Assembly: GCA_022496805.1 (NCBI GenBank) | Contig: CM040085.1 | Coordinates: 44,545,811-44,609,810, forward strand | Origin: Pohlia nutans | Lineage: Eukaryota > Streptophyta > Bryopsida > Bryales > Mniaceae | Reading direction: 5' to 3' | Length of the DNA: 64,000 nt | Shown here: piece by piece, positions 1 to 12,057 of the stretch | Position numbering within the stretch: the stretch's first letter is position 1 | Layout of the letters: each line of letters begins with the position of its first letter | The notes under the pieces: model-generated | Told to the model about the DNA's origin: nothing | What the model saw: the letters and a program-made list of their open reading frames with translations, nothing else | The model's database searches: none | Position numbers and translations under genes: made by a program

Positions 1-1
1 G

Positions 2-474
2 GATGATGAAGATGAGGATGAAGAGGAAGAGGATGATGAGGACGACGAAGATGAAGAAGATGAGGAGGTACATCCTTGAGAATCGTTTATGCTCTAGGTT
101 ACTTCCACTTGTTGGGTTGTTTTAGGTCATTTGTTTTAATACACCAGTAGTTGTGGTGTGTGTTTATGTCTTATGATATTTTACCATGCACATGTCATGG
201 GCTAAACCGCATTTATTGATCCTGGTTTTTTTGTGTTTTTGGCAGGCTGAGGGTAAACCTGCACCTAAGGTAACTTGAAAAACGTCTTTCTTCAGTGAGA
301 TGATGACTCTATTCTTTATTAAATTGGCTTCCCATGCTCCCAATTTAATTTATCCACTATTATAAATTATCCTATCGTGTACTTAGTCGTCTATGTGATC
401 AGGGTCGTGCACCAAAGGCAGCTGGTGGGCAACAGCAAAGTGGTGAACAGCCTCCTGAATGCAAGCAGCAGTGA
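2..474 (+). CDS. NAP1: NAP1-type nucleosome assembly protein, C-terminal part (5' partial)
   Basis: Histone chaperones of the NAP1 family bind H2A-H2B and shuttle between cytoplasm and nucleus. Three exons are visible: 2-67, a 24-nt microexon 246-269, and 403-474 ending in TGA. Introns 68-245 and 270-402 are GT..AG and phase 0. The first exon encodes an unbroken run of Asp/Glu, the acidic C-terminal tail of NAP1. The last exon encodes a Gly/Gln-rich stretch ending in ECKQQ. CKQQ is the CaaX box described for plant NAP1 proteins as a farnesylation signal. The N-terminal and central NAP domain lie upstream of the window. Family assignment rests on the acidic tail plus the CKQQ terminus; the folded domain cannot be checked here. 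Confidence 0.85.
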
Positions 475-1000
475 GCATCAGCAGATTCACAACATCTCTG
501 CCTGTTTTCGTAAAAACAGAAGCTTATACACCATCTTTTAAATGGAGGCTTGAATCGGAAGGATATTTCCAGTCTCAAGCAGGAGGTTTGAGGACTCTCA
601 AGATCATCTGCAACCGAGAATTGAAATGTCAAGAGTGGTAGGACAGGCAGAGGAATTTATTTATAGTGCTTGTGTAACAGGGCTTGAAGTGCCGAAGCTA
701 TACATGTCATTTGTCTGGTTTTCCCGTAAATCATTCTTTATGAGTGCCTGTTGAACAACGAATTTTGTGGTGTAGTTATTCATTTGCGGACTGGAGTGTT
801 CATGATGAGCTGTCATACAGCATTTTGTCTTTTCCTGTACGTTGCATTGTATGTACGGCTCTAGCTTTTGACTTCTTTCCTTTCTTTACTGATTAGCTGA
901 GTTAAAATCTGATTCCTGTCATTTGTACCAAGCGGATCTGCTGTTTTCTTCGTGGCATGGTTGCAAGAATAAATACATTACTAATTGCTGTGAACAAGCA
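475..1000 (+). other. NAP1 3' untranslated region
   Basis: Follows the NAP1 stop codon. An AATAAA at 969-974 is a plausible polyadenylation signal. Nothing protein-like is seen here. The 1,000-1,300 stretch beyond it shows no recognisable feature. Confidence 0.5.
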
Positions 1001-1309
1001 TTTAATCCGTCAGATGAGAATTGTTGAAAATTTGGAAAGCTCGTTTGCGCCAAAAAAGGATTGAATAAGCTGCCACTTCTTTGTAAAAGACACTATACAT
1101 GCGTGGGTCAGTTTTGTTCATCATGTCGAAAATGATCTGTTTGTAAAAAATGAATTGTTCGTCTGCTGGAAGGTAGGTATGGTATACTTTTTGCAGGTTT
1201 GACCGTTTACGTTTTTGAGGTGTAGGCAACTAACATTTGGCAGTCCAGGATCAGTCCAGGATTCGAAAAATATGGGTGTCAAACACGTTTTCGCATATCG
1301 GTAAATTTC

Positions 1310-2090
1310 TTGGCCCAAACTCGAAGTGGACCGGTTGCACACTGGTTTTGGGCAGACATCAGCGGCCGACATCGATTGACACCGAGCCAAGGCCGAATGG
1401 ATGTTACTGAACTGGTCAACGTCGACGAGCCAAGGCCGAACGGATGCTACCAAACCGGTCAATGTCGACTTACACCGAGGCAATGCAAACAGACGCTGCC
1501 GAATAGGTCGATATCGATGACACCGGGCCAAGGCCGAACGGATGCTACCAAACCGGTCAATGTCGACTTACACCGAGGCAATGCAAACAGACGCTGCCGA
1601 ATAGGTCGATATCGATGACACCGGGCCAAGGCCGAACGGATGCTACCAAACCGGTCAATGTCGACTTACACCGAGGCAATGCAAACAGACGCTGCCAAAT
1701 AGGTCGATATCGATGACACCGGGCCAAGGCCGAACTGCCAAGACATAGCCTTGACACTGGACTAAGGCTGAACAAACGCTACCGAGACATTGCCTTGACA
1801 CTGGACCAAGGTCAAATGGCTGCTACTGAGAAATTGCCTTAACTTTGGACCAAGGCCGAACGGACGCTACTGAACGGGTTGACATTGACTTACAGTGAGG
1901 CAACGCAAACATACGCTACTAAACGAGTCGTCATCGATTTGACATCGGACCAAGGCCGAACGGATCGACGTTGATTTACATCGGGGCAACGTAAATGGAC
2001 GCTACCGAACAGGTCGATGACGGTTGACACCGGGGCAACGCAAACAGAGACGCTGGAGGATGGACGCTGCCATGTGGGCGGTTCGGTATT
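1310..2090. repeat. GC-rich 98-bp tandem repeat (minisatellite)
   Basis: The motif GCCAAGGCCGAACGG recurs at 1,429, 1,527, 1,625 and 1,723, exactly 98 bp apart. Units 1,429-1,526, 1,527-1,624 and 1,625-1,722 differ at only a few positions. Flanking units (about 1,310-1,428 and 1,724-2,090) are degenerate. Each unit is made of two related halves of about 49 bp (a ...GGTCAATGTCGAC half and a ...GGTCGATATCGAT half). The block is CpG-rich and full of small palindromes (GTCGAC, ATCGAT, GATATC), unlike the AT-rich surroundings. Open frames on both strands follow from the repeat period and composition; I do not call them genes. Confidence 0.9.
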
Positions 2091-2184
2091 CAAGTGGGTG
2101 GTTTGCCATGCGGACTCAGAGGTTGATTTCGATTGATTAATGCACGTTGACTTCCCTATAAAATTTGAAAGATTTTGAATAAAA

Positions 2185-2421
2185 ATAACCCTAAATGACC
2201 AAACAACCCAAATTGGGTGTCATGTTTTTTTTAGCACTTTTGAGTAGGTCTTGTATGGACTTCTATTTGTTCAAATTTATTTTTTCTTTAACTAACACAT
2301 ACAATGTTCTTCACTAATTCTTACGATATAAATTTTGGTCTCATCTTAATTATAATGTTCACAATATGATCACTTGAATTTGTAATTTTAAAGCCATGAA
2401 TCTTTGAACCTTTAGGGTTAA
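2185..2421 (-). mobile_element. TTAA-type MITE (family A), degenerate
   Basis: Inverse-orientation copy of the 230-270-bp family whose ends are TTAACCCCTAAAGGACC and its complement. Left end is ATAACCCTAAATGACC, right end CCTTTAGGGTTAA. The interior shares the family's 'tactcaaaa', 'gtgaagaa' and 'atattgtgaa' blocks in reverse. A second partial copy follows at 2,521-2,642 and ends in ATCCTTTAGAGGTTAA. Confidence 0.6.
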
Positions 2422-2520
2422 AGGGTATTTGCCTTATTTTGGAGTCTATCCTTTCGTTTTAAGCTTATCTCATACCAACCGTTCAAAAATGAAAGTTGAA
2501 AAGGTCTACATACCAACCCT

Positions 2521-2642
2521 TTCAATATAAATTTGTTTCATCTTAATTATAAACAAGTTTCATCTTAATTATAAATTTTCACAATATGATCAATTGATTT
2601 TTTCATTTCAAAATCATAAATCCTTGATCCTTTAGAGGTTAA
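2521..2642 (-). mobile_element. TTAA-type MITE (family A), 3' fragment
   Basis: Right-terminal half of a family A element in inverse orientation, ending in TTGATCCTTTAGAGGTTAA. Its left end is not recognisable. Confidence 0.5.
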
Positions 2643-3655
2643 AGGGTATATGCTTTACGTGGGGTCTAACATCTCATTTATCTTTCAAATCTCATACCAA
2701 CCCTTCAAAAATGAAAGATAAAAATTATTTGAATCCACATTGAAAAGCATTTTCTATAACAACCCATTTGAAAATATTTGTAAAAGTAGTAAACAAAGAA
2801 CCTCTAAACGCCCAGGCCTATGACCATGGAATTATACTTTACATGTCACACCCAATTTTTCCACTATAAATTAGATAAGTTATCAAGTATATATATTGTT
2901 AGTAGATGAAGCCATGTGTCTCCTTGGTGAAAATTTGAAATTACTCTGATTTTTTGAAGTGATTTGAAAGAAAATTCATATCAATTACAAAATGAACTAA
3001 AAAATTCTGATTTTTTTTACCAAAGGTGTAAATTACAATGAAGAAAATTATAGTAAATGAAAATCATCCATGTATCTAAATTTAGAATAAATTGCTACAC
3101 CATGGTAATACATGTCTTATTTGTAACTCCAATGAAACACTCAATTTTCAAAGTTTTCCAAAGAGCATTTAAAAGCAAAGCTGCTATGAATGTATGGTAC
3201 ATAGCATGTGCACCCATTAAACTTCCAAATTCAATCCTAAACTTTGTATAAAATATATGTCATACCATTTGTCATTGTCATTTGCACCTCCCTAAGAAAC
3301 TTTCAATCCATTTGCCTACATGGATCACAAGATTGTAGTTGTCAAAGTGCAAGATTTTTCTCTTCAACTTGTCCAATGGAGTCCTTGGACTTTTATTCAT
3401 CGTTTTGGAGAATTTGGGACTATGAAATTTTGTGATTTTTATCATCACGTAAATAATCATGTCAGTTACTTGTGTACAAATTTTTGAATATAGTTGAGGT
3501 GTTCAACATACCCAAAATCATCTTGCATTGAAAGGATGTTCAAAAGACGACAACAAGAGTTGCAAGATTTCAATTTTTTTTTTCAAAACTCAAATTTTGG
3601 AAGAATCGCCATCCCAACAAAGAGTACGAAGCTTTTTTTTTTTGAAATTAATTAT
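2643..3655. other. AT-rich intergenic DNA with decayed repeats
   Basis: No gene is seen. Two segments recur downstream: 2,928-3,000 matches 5,500-5,570 in inverted orientation, and 3,090-3,180 matches 5,148-5,232 in direct orientation. These look like remains of older mobile DNA. Confidence 0.5.
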
Positions 3656-4817
3656 TTAACCCCTAAAGGACAAAGTGTCCTAACTAGGACATTTAGAGAA
3701 CCGGGTAGGTTCCGGTGAACACATTTTTAATCGAATTTTGAAGGAAATTTAATAGAGAATTCCCCAATGTACCATGAAAATGAGGATTTTTTATTTATTT
3801 ATTTATTTATTTATTGAATTTCGACACCGTATGTGAAAGTTATGAGGGGAAATGTGTTTTTTTCGGGAGAAAGGGCAGCGGGGCAATATAGAAATAGTTA
3901 AATTTTTGGGGGCGTAGGGGCAACAGGATGGGCGGAATGTGGAAAATGGGGTGGACTGTGGGGGCAGATGACCACCTCATTTTCCAAACTCATTTAAAAA
4001 TTAAAAAATAATATTTCTTAAAATTTAAAATAAATTTCTTATAAATAAAAATTAATATTTTATACTGAAATTTATTTTAATTCAAGAGTTCAATTTTTAT
4101 AATTAAAGAATATTATTTAAAAAAATTAAAAATTAAAATCATTTAAAATAAAATAAAATAGAAAATAGAAAATGGAATGGGTTGGGTGAGGTGGCATTTC
4201 GATTCCCTTCCTCCACCCTTTATTTCCCCCCTAACCCCCAAAATTCTTAGAAAATATGCTACATGTCTTCTAAAACTTGGAGATTTAATTTTTTTTCAAA
4301 TTTTTTTTCTCCATTCTATAAAGGGTGGAATGTACTTATGTTTCACCGCTCGGATTTGTATTTTAAATTAAGAAAGTAAAAAATATTGTAATTTCAAAAA
4401 CAAAGAGTCTTTTCTAAATCTTTAAACCCCCAACAAGTGCAGGGTGTTCTTCATCCTAAACATCTTTAAACACAACGAAAATTGGTACACAACTAAGTAA
4501 CATCATATAGAATGTGAAAGTGAAGTGCGACAAGTTTTGGTAGTGAGGTATTTTTGATGTAGCCACGATCAAACGCATCTGAAATTTTCGAGCATGTGTT
4601 TTTTTGGGATGTTTTTCTCCATCAAACGCAGTTATCTTGCAATCCGTGCGGTGAAAATCAACGAAATTTGTTGTGCATGTTTTTCAAGTAGTTACGGACA
4701 AGATCTTACGGTTAGAAGGTAAAAATAACATTTTTTTGGAAATTTTTCATGGGGGAGTAAAAATGACAACATTGGAGTGTTTTTGGAGGAAAAACACTCC
4801 TATCCTTTAGGGGTTAA
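3656..4817. mobile_element. TTAA-flanked element with CCCCTAAAGGA termini
   Basis: Left end TTAACCCCTAAAGGACA at 3,656; right end TATCCTTTAGGGGTTAA ending at 4,817. The termini are near-perfect inverted repeats of about 17 bp flanked by TTAA. No coding capacity is seen. It could be one 1.16-kb non-autonomous element or two fragments, since the interior contains a TTTA microsatellite (about 3,790-3,815) and very AT-rich DNA. Confidence 0.5.
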
Positions 4818-4919
4818 AGGTACACCAATAAGAAATCTTCTCATTTTACACTAGAAATTGGCCTACTAGTTAGAATACTACTCCAAAACTGCCATTTCTA
4901 GAGCATTGACCGAAAAAGT

Positions 4920-5655
4920 TTAACCCTTTGACGTGCCTCTGTTCATATAATGAACGACGAACAGGTTGTAACCTTTCTCTTGACTACATCCTGTATAGTT
5001 TTTCATCCATCCAAATTTCTCTTGATTCTTGTGCTAGTTGACTATTATTTGTCTATCATCTTCAAAATAAGATATTGTGATTTTTAAAAAACAACAAAAT
5101 TGGTTTCTATCAAGTTTCATTATTAGTTCAAAAAGTGAGACCTTTTTGCTACACCATGGTAATACCCACCAAACTTGTAACTCCAATAAAACTCTCAATT
5201 TAAATTAAAGTTTTCCAAAAATTCAAAGTGGAGTGGGAACTAGACTTGGTAAACTTCGCTTTGTTGGTTAATGTCAATTGCAATAGGACTCATTTTCATG
5301 GCCTACATTTAGTTTAAGCATAAAAAAGAGAAAAATTCAAAATACACTACATGGTGAACTGTTTTTACTACTCTTTTTGTACTTGGGACCCCATGTAAAA
5401 TCCAAAAATAGTTTGAATGACGTGAATTTAACTTGAACAGGTGGTATGAGCAATGCAAGTCCTTCACAAAAAATTGGATGAAGTTCATCATTTTTATTCA
5501 TTTGTAATTGATGTGAATTTCTTTTTCAAATCACTTCCAAAAATTATAGTAATTTCAAATTTTCACCAATTTTTTTGAAAAAATCATGATTTGTAATATA
5601 CTGCTTCAAATCATCCAAAAGCCATTTTTTGGTCTTGTCAGCAGTTAAGGGTTAA
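4920..5655. mobile_element. TTAA-flanked element, TTAACCCTTTGACG subtype
   Basis: Starts TTAACCCTTTGACGTGCC and ends AGTTAAGGGTTAA, with TTAA at both ends. It is about 736 bp and non-coding. The terminal bases resemble the TTAA family elsewhere in the window, but the inner TIR bases differ. Confidence 0.4.
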
Positions 5656-5704
5656 AATCGTCTTTGGTAAAACCCTTTTCCAATAACTTACTCCTACATA
5701 ACAT

Positions 5705-5868
5705 TCAACAGCCTTCATATCTACTGCCTTTCCTTCGTGCACTGTGCTCATCACCTTGAGCCTCCACCTATTCACTTAGCTATTGATGAAGTACTGTTGG
5801 GTGTGGAATATTCCACACCATCTACTATAGAGCCAAGGCAAAGACAATGCACTCTACTGAATGTTACT
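5705..5868. repeat. Dispersed ~165-bp repeat, copy 1
   Basis: Direct match to 35,198-35,362: shared blocks include CTCATCACCTTGAGCCTCCA and CTACTGAATGTTA. It lies about 0.9 kb upstream of MLO gene 1. Identity unknown. Confidence 0.6.
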
Positions 5869-5880
5869 CATAGACGGAAT

Positions 5881-5932
5881 CATTCGGCATGAGATAATGC
5901 TGACCCTGACGGCCGGGTACAGTACCGTATTC
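5881..5932. mobile_element. GGCCGGGTA-type MITE (family B), end fragment
   Basis: The right terminus GACCCTGACGGCCGGGTAC is visible, but no full element. Family B copies with both ends occur in MLO gene 1 introns. Confidence 0.45.
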
Positions 5933-6455
5933 TCTGTACTTGCAATAAATTAAATAGTGGAGGTAAAAGTTACACATGTGAAGAACCAGTCACCACTGCA
6001 TTTGATTGTCAGATATTTAAATATTGACCATCCCTTGACAAACTTGACACACTCTGACACTTTCTTAAGTCGTAACTGTCTAAACCCAGGTACGTGGCAA
6101 GCAGTGGCCACTGGCTCTGATCTTTCACTCTTTCACTCACTCACGCAGCTGCCGCAATGAATACACGTAAGTCTGCACCCACTCAATCCTTTTTCTTTTC
6201 TTTGAGATGGTACACTGGAAGTACAAATTCTATCCACGGAAACAACCCATCAAGCAGCTCGCTCCGAACCTTCTGCTCTCGATAATATATTGTGCAACAC
6301 ACGCTCTAGCTGGCAAGAATCGAATCATTCCGGCACTGTACCGAAGGTAAGAATGAAGCAATCAAACCGTCTGATCGAGAGTGCAAGTACTATCTAGAAC
6401 ATTCTCTTCCCGTATTTCAACACTTGGCACTGCTCTCACAATAATAAAGCTGGTA

Positions 6456-6467
6456 GATATATATATG
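6456..6467 (+). promoter_or_regulatory. Possible TATA box of MLO gene 1
   Basis: GATATATATATG about 260 bp before the ATG at 6,726. Distance and composition fit a TATA box, but AT-rich DNA makes this weak. Upstream ATGs lie between it and the start codon. The rest of 5,935-6,725 shows nothing else I can support. Confidence 0.2.
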
Positions 6468-6725
6468 CACTGTAAGCGTCTTAACTCGTTTAATTTATGT
6501 ACATTCGAGTTCCTGTCAATTAAGTTAGGTCAGAACAGAATATGCTGCAAGCAGCACATCAGGAGTGGCTTTTAATTTGAGGTGTGAGCCATGCTTATCT
6601 CGCTCCAGTGAAACTAGACCTGCAGTGCTCAGACCCGATGAAAATAACTGGCTATGGTGTGAGTGCAGTTCTTTCGTTGCATGCATTGGAGCTAGTCAAC
6701 TGCTAGAGAGGATCGATATATCGAC

Positions 6726-9700
6726 ATGGCGGGTGAGGAGGTGGCCGCGGCGGAGACGAGGTCGCTGGAGTTCACGCCCACTTGGGCGCTGGCCACCGTG
6801 AGCACCATCTTCGTCGTCATCTCCTTCGTGGTGGAGCGTTCTTTGCATTGGCTCGGAAATGTGCGTGTCTGACAATCATGTGCTCTCTCTCTTTGCAACT
6901 GTTTTTTCTTTGAATTGTGTAGCTCAAGTGGTATTAGTACTTTAGCTTTCTTCTTGTTATTAAAGTAGTAGAATAGTGCACTCTTTGTGCTGAGGGATTG
7001 TGCGAATTTTGAAAGATTGCAATGTTGATGAATTAGTAGTTGACTAAGTTGTGTACATAGCACTTCCTCCAACATACTGGAATATGAATGGCCCCCAAAA
7101 AATGTTGGCTGGAATGGAATGTAATACTAAGAAGAGAAGTTTGAAAGATTGTGATCTTTTGAATTCTCTTTGATCTTTCAGCACCGCATTTTGGTGATGA
7201 ATTAGTAGTTAGGAGAATCACTGTGTGCTACTCCCTTCAACATACTGGACTATGAGTGGTCTTCGTGTAGGTTATATAGCCAAAAAGTTAATATCTGACT
7301 GAAATGGATAGTGGTGATGAGGAGAGGCGTTTGAAAGATTGTGATCTTTTGAATTCTCCTTGATCTTTCAGCACCACATTTGGGTAGTTGCAGATTGAAT
7401 GGTGTGTTGGTAGTGATGATTGAAGCTGCTAAATAAAACTTTAAGCCTTAGTTGTAATGTTTTTCTTGTTTGGGTAATGAGTGGCATGGTGAAATGGACA
7501 ACATATGGGGGTAAAATCCATTTGCGTCAAAAGTGTCCAAACATTAGTGTAATCCTACTTTATGAAAAGAGCATTGGGAGGTTGAAACAACTGATTGGAT
7601 TTCAACCTCTCAATGTTGTGTTTATCAATGTTGGCTAATGGGAGAAAAATGTCCCCATTTTGTCCTTGTACTATAAGACACATTAGGAGGATTGTGAGAT
7701 TTCACTGGGGTTGAAAATCCCGTGCTAAGAGGGGCTAATGTGGAGCTAATTTGGTATTAGAACTTGTTTTCATTCTCGTGTGGAATTGATGTAATGTGGC
7801 TCGACTTGCAGTACTTGCATAGGAAGAAGCGAAAATCAATGTATCATGCTTTGCAAAAGGTGAAAGATGGTAAGTACTTCTTGGCTTACTCAACTGTGGG
7901 TTTGTGAGCCAGCCAGCTGCTAGTAGCTTCAGATGGCTAGGCTTTGTACAGATGTTTATGAGAACACTAATCAGGCTGGGATTTAGGGCATAACTTAGGG
8001 AAAGAGAGATTAGACACAATAATGTAAGTAGGCATTTGTTTGAAGAAATCAACTCATTTATGCCCGAATCAAAAGAAATAGCTGCACTCTATTGGTTCTT
8101 TATTGATTTTGAGTTTCAAATGAGTGAAAGTTGGTCGTGCCAATAGAGATAAGTCATTTCACCTGTTGAGGTTTGGTATTGTTTCACTATAATGACATGG
8201 CAAAAAGAGAGCTAATTTAGAAGCTTGTGGTGACTGAGTACAAAATGTTTAAAGAAACTTTACCTAAAATTCCAAAAGTTGAGGAGCTTTTGCACTTTTT
8301 GTGCTCTAGAATCTCCTCTTTGTACACAAGTAGAAAAGGTGCCTATGCTGAGACAATGTTGCCTAGTTCTAGACAAGGGCTGCCCATTTACCTTGGCATC
8401 TGCCTCAATACAAGCACCTTTTCTACTAGTGGTACGAGCTTGGGGAAGGTGAAGATCGAGCTTCTTTCTTCTTGTATGAACCGGGCCTTAATTTGTGTGG
8501 GTGCTAATTATTTTTCATCCGTATACCGCAGAGCTGATGCTGGTGGGATTTATTTCCCTGACACTCGTCATCTTGCAAGAACCCATTTCCAAGATCTGCA
8601 TCCGCTCGTCTCTCTACCAAAAATGGTCACCCTGCAAGATGCCGGAAGTCGCCGCTGTGCAGGAGCATGCACGGCGGAGGCTCTTGGCAGTAGAAACAAC
8701 TTTTACTTGTCCAGAGGTGCGCAAGGCTTCCAGTTTTTATGAGTTATTGTCGTCGTCGAATGGAAGATGATTCCAACGCACTAAAGAATGTATTATTTGG
8801 ATACCATGAGCAAAAGTTATGAATGGTCAAAGTTTTTCTTGATAATGTTTAATAAGGTAGAGGTACCCATAACCGATGAAATATGGTTTTTATCATGGAA
8901 AAGGTTGAAGTTTCACTGATGGAATATTTTTTTCCTTCATAGAGAAACATAGATATTCTAGAATGGTAGTTTTCTCAAATTTTTTATCACAAAATTTAAT
9001 TTGTTCAAAAAATAAATAAAGTGAAAATTTCTTTGAAACCTATGACTAATAACATATAATTGACAATAATGAAATCAATTCCTGAACACAAAGTTGCTGA
9101 AATTCCATTAAAAAGCCAAGCCGTCATATTCAGTACCTTTTGCCAGTACAATGTTGACTTTTGGGTTCATAAAACATAGCTTCTAGGAGGTTTACAAATT
9201 AGTTATGGGGTACTTATCGGCTATGGGTACCTCTACCTTAATTGTTTCTTCATTAGAAGTTACATATTAGAGTTATCTGTTAACTGACCTTGAATTTGAA
9301 TAAGATACCATGAATTTTGCTTTAATATACTCTTATTTGTTCACTCCAAATAGTTATAAGGTATGGAAGAACTTGGTGGTCTCTCATTATTAGGTGTGTA
9401 AGAGCTTGGTGGATTGGTGCTTTGGAAAGATAATGAAAATGTGAGGCTAGATTCCCAACTTGCGCCTAAATTAGACAACTGTGGAACAATCCACAATCAA
9501 ATGAAGGAATCGGGAGAAAGGGGAAGCTATGATCAGGCAGTAGCTGTGGAGAGAGACAAAGCATTTTATTTTAAAAAAAAACAACAACATTGGCCAGCAG
9601 TGCCTGTTGGCCAACGCCGACTGACGGCAGGCTGGCCGTTTTTTATTTTTGTCTTTTTTGAGCACTAGGAGCAATGGACTTTTAGAGATGCTCTTCGGGC

Positions 9701-12025
9701 TGCCCTCCAAAGACCCTCTTGACGTTTAAGGGTTAATGCTTTGTATTGATTCATTGTGTGTTGCATGACCAGGGTAAAGAGCCATTTCTCTCTTACGAAA
9801 GCCTCCATCAGTTACACATCTTCATCTTTGTTTTAGCTGCCAATCATGTGGTCTTCACCTTTCTCACCATGGGTCTTGCCCTTCTCAAGGTAAGCATTAA
9901 TTAATTAATTAACTAATTAAGCTTATACATGAATGTTGTCATTTCTTCTTGTGTTTTGCATTTGATCAGAAAAAGGTGATCTTTGGATATCAAGCAGTAA
10001 TGCCAAAGCATGATATTCAAGGCCACTACTGCTTTTGACATCAAGCTAATGCCAACAGTGACCTTGGGCATCACACTCTGTCACTATTTTTTGGTGTCCA
10101 AAAATCACGTTTGTACTAATGTTATGAAAATGTTCTCTATTCTGAAACTGTGTGTTTCAGGTTCACAGTTGGAAGAAATGGGAAGTGGAAGCCCACAAGT
10201 CAACATCTCCGGATGGCATGGCAGGTAATGATACCATATGTAAGGGTCAGATTTAGATGAAATTGAATTTCCACGTCACATTTTTGAGAGCTCCATGTCA
10301 CCCTAAACCAATCACAAGTTGACACCTGACACTTTTTTTTGGACAAAAATTAATCAATTTTGTGTCAAAAGTGACCACAACATAGGGTAGTTTGTGAAGG
10401 TATTCGTAATTTCCTGACATGCACATTTATCTTGTATGCAATTCACTTTTGTAACAGAACCATCTTATGTGAATTTGCAACTTCAACAATGATTTTTTTT
10501 TTTAATTTTTAATTTTTTTTTATGGATGCAGAACTTGTTGTAAATAATGTCAGTTACACTCGGCAGTCCACGTTTATGAGGTACCATACCTCAAAACCAT
10601 GGAGCAGATCAAGGTTCATTGTGTGGGTGGTAAGTAAAATGAACGCCAAATTTTTACAATGTACCATAGTTGGTCGTCATGATAGACAAAAAGTTAATTA
10701 TAAGAAGAGAAGCCCAAATCTTTAGGAAATTAGTTTTTCAAAATTTCTTTATTTTGTATGGTGAAATAGAGAATCTTGAAGAATATTCATGTAATTAGGT
10801 ATTTGTTGAAAAGGAATTTTTCAGAAAAATTAATTATTCGACATGAGATCCCGATCCTGATGGCCGGGTACGGTATTTTATATTAGTAGTGGACATATTA
10901 GAATATCAACATGAAATTTATAAGACCACTTAATTCTATCTTTTCAACTACTTTACAAAGATTGTTTTTAGTTATAAGAGACATTCCTCTTGTGTTGCTT
11001 TCATTGCCACATGGCGCATTGTGGTTGGAAAAGAAGAGAGTTTAGAGTCATAACTTATGTCTTGTTTTGAGAGAATTGTAGAGTTCTAATATCTGATAGT
11101 CTTAATTTATTTTGAAGGAGAGGATTATAGCTAATAACCAGTTATTTAGTACATACTAATGCTGAGGCCACAAATGCCATGCGGGATGCCATGAAACATT
11201 CAACCTCAAATGAATGAAGTAAAACGTAATTTTGTAAACTAGGGGATATTAAGAAAATGAGCTCAAGGTTACATGTTTGGCTAAACATAACTTTTTGACC
11301 AGTCAAAGAACAAAGTTTGTAAACACTAATTTGTTGACACCAAGAACCTCCCGTTTGAAATGAAACAAAAATTTATTTATAACATATCCAACACAATTCA
11401 TAAATAAAAATAAAAAATGTTTCTTTCCTACATACCATAGCCTTCATATCCTCTTTAGAGAGCATCTGTCACCAAATCATGCTTTGTAAAGGAAGACCTT
11501 CAACCCCATAGACATTGTGGTCATTACTAAAAAGGATAGTCTTTGGGTACCAAACAATAAATAATGCTATAGTGTAAGGCCAATATTAACACCAAGCTAG
11601 TGCCAATACTAGCCTTGGGTAACATGTTCTGATAGTATTCCTTAATGCTCAAAGATCACCTTTCTACTAGTGGGTGCATTAATTAGTATTTTCTAGACTC
11701 ATTTGTGTCTCACTTGCAACAGGTATGCTTTTTCCAGCAATTTCACATTCCTCGGGCAGACTATCTCACACTTCGCTTTAGCTTCATCACGGTCAGTACA
11801 CTACTTTTTGCTAATAGTGAAGGTGGGTTTTTAGTAAAGGGAGGGTAATTAGTGAAGGTGACACTAAAATGTAAAATCAATGCAAAATGAAGATTTCAAC
11901 CACTCAGTAAAAAATTTAGCCTTCCCCAATTTCATGATTTTGCAAAATAGAGCATGTCTTGGAATTAATACCACACGCACTATCAAAAAAAAAAGTAATG
12001 TAGGATGCTTAAATTTTTTGTGTTT

Positions 12026-12057
<32 letters not shown>

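Noticed and set aside
1429..1722. Regular 98-bp repeat as a CRISPR array
   Set aside because: Whole units are near-identical with no unique spacers, and the context is a plant nuclear genome.
1121..1775. Overlapping long open frames on both strands at 1.1-1.8 kb as genes
   Set aside because: They coincide with the 98-bp tandem repeat, repeat the same peptide, and lack any splice or family support.
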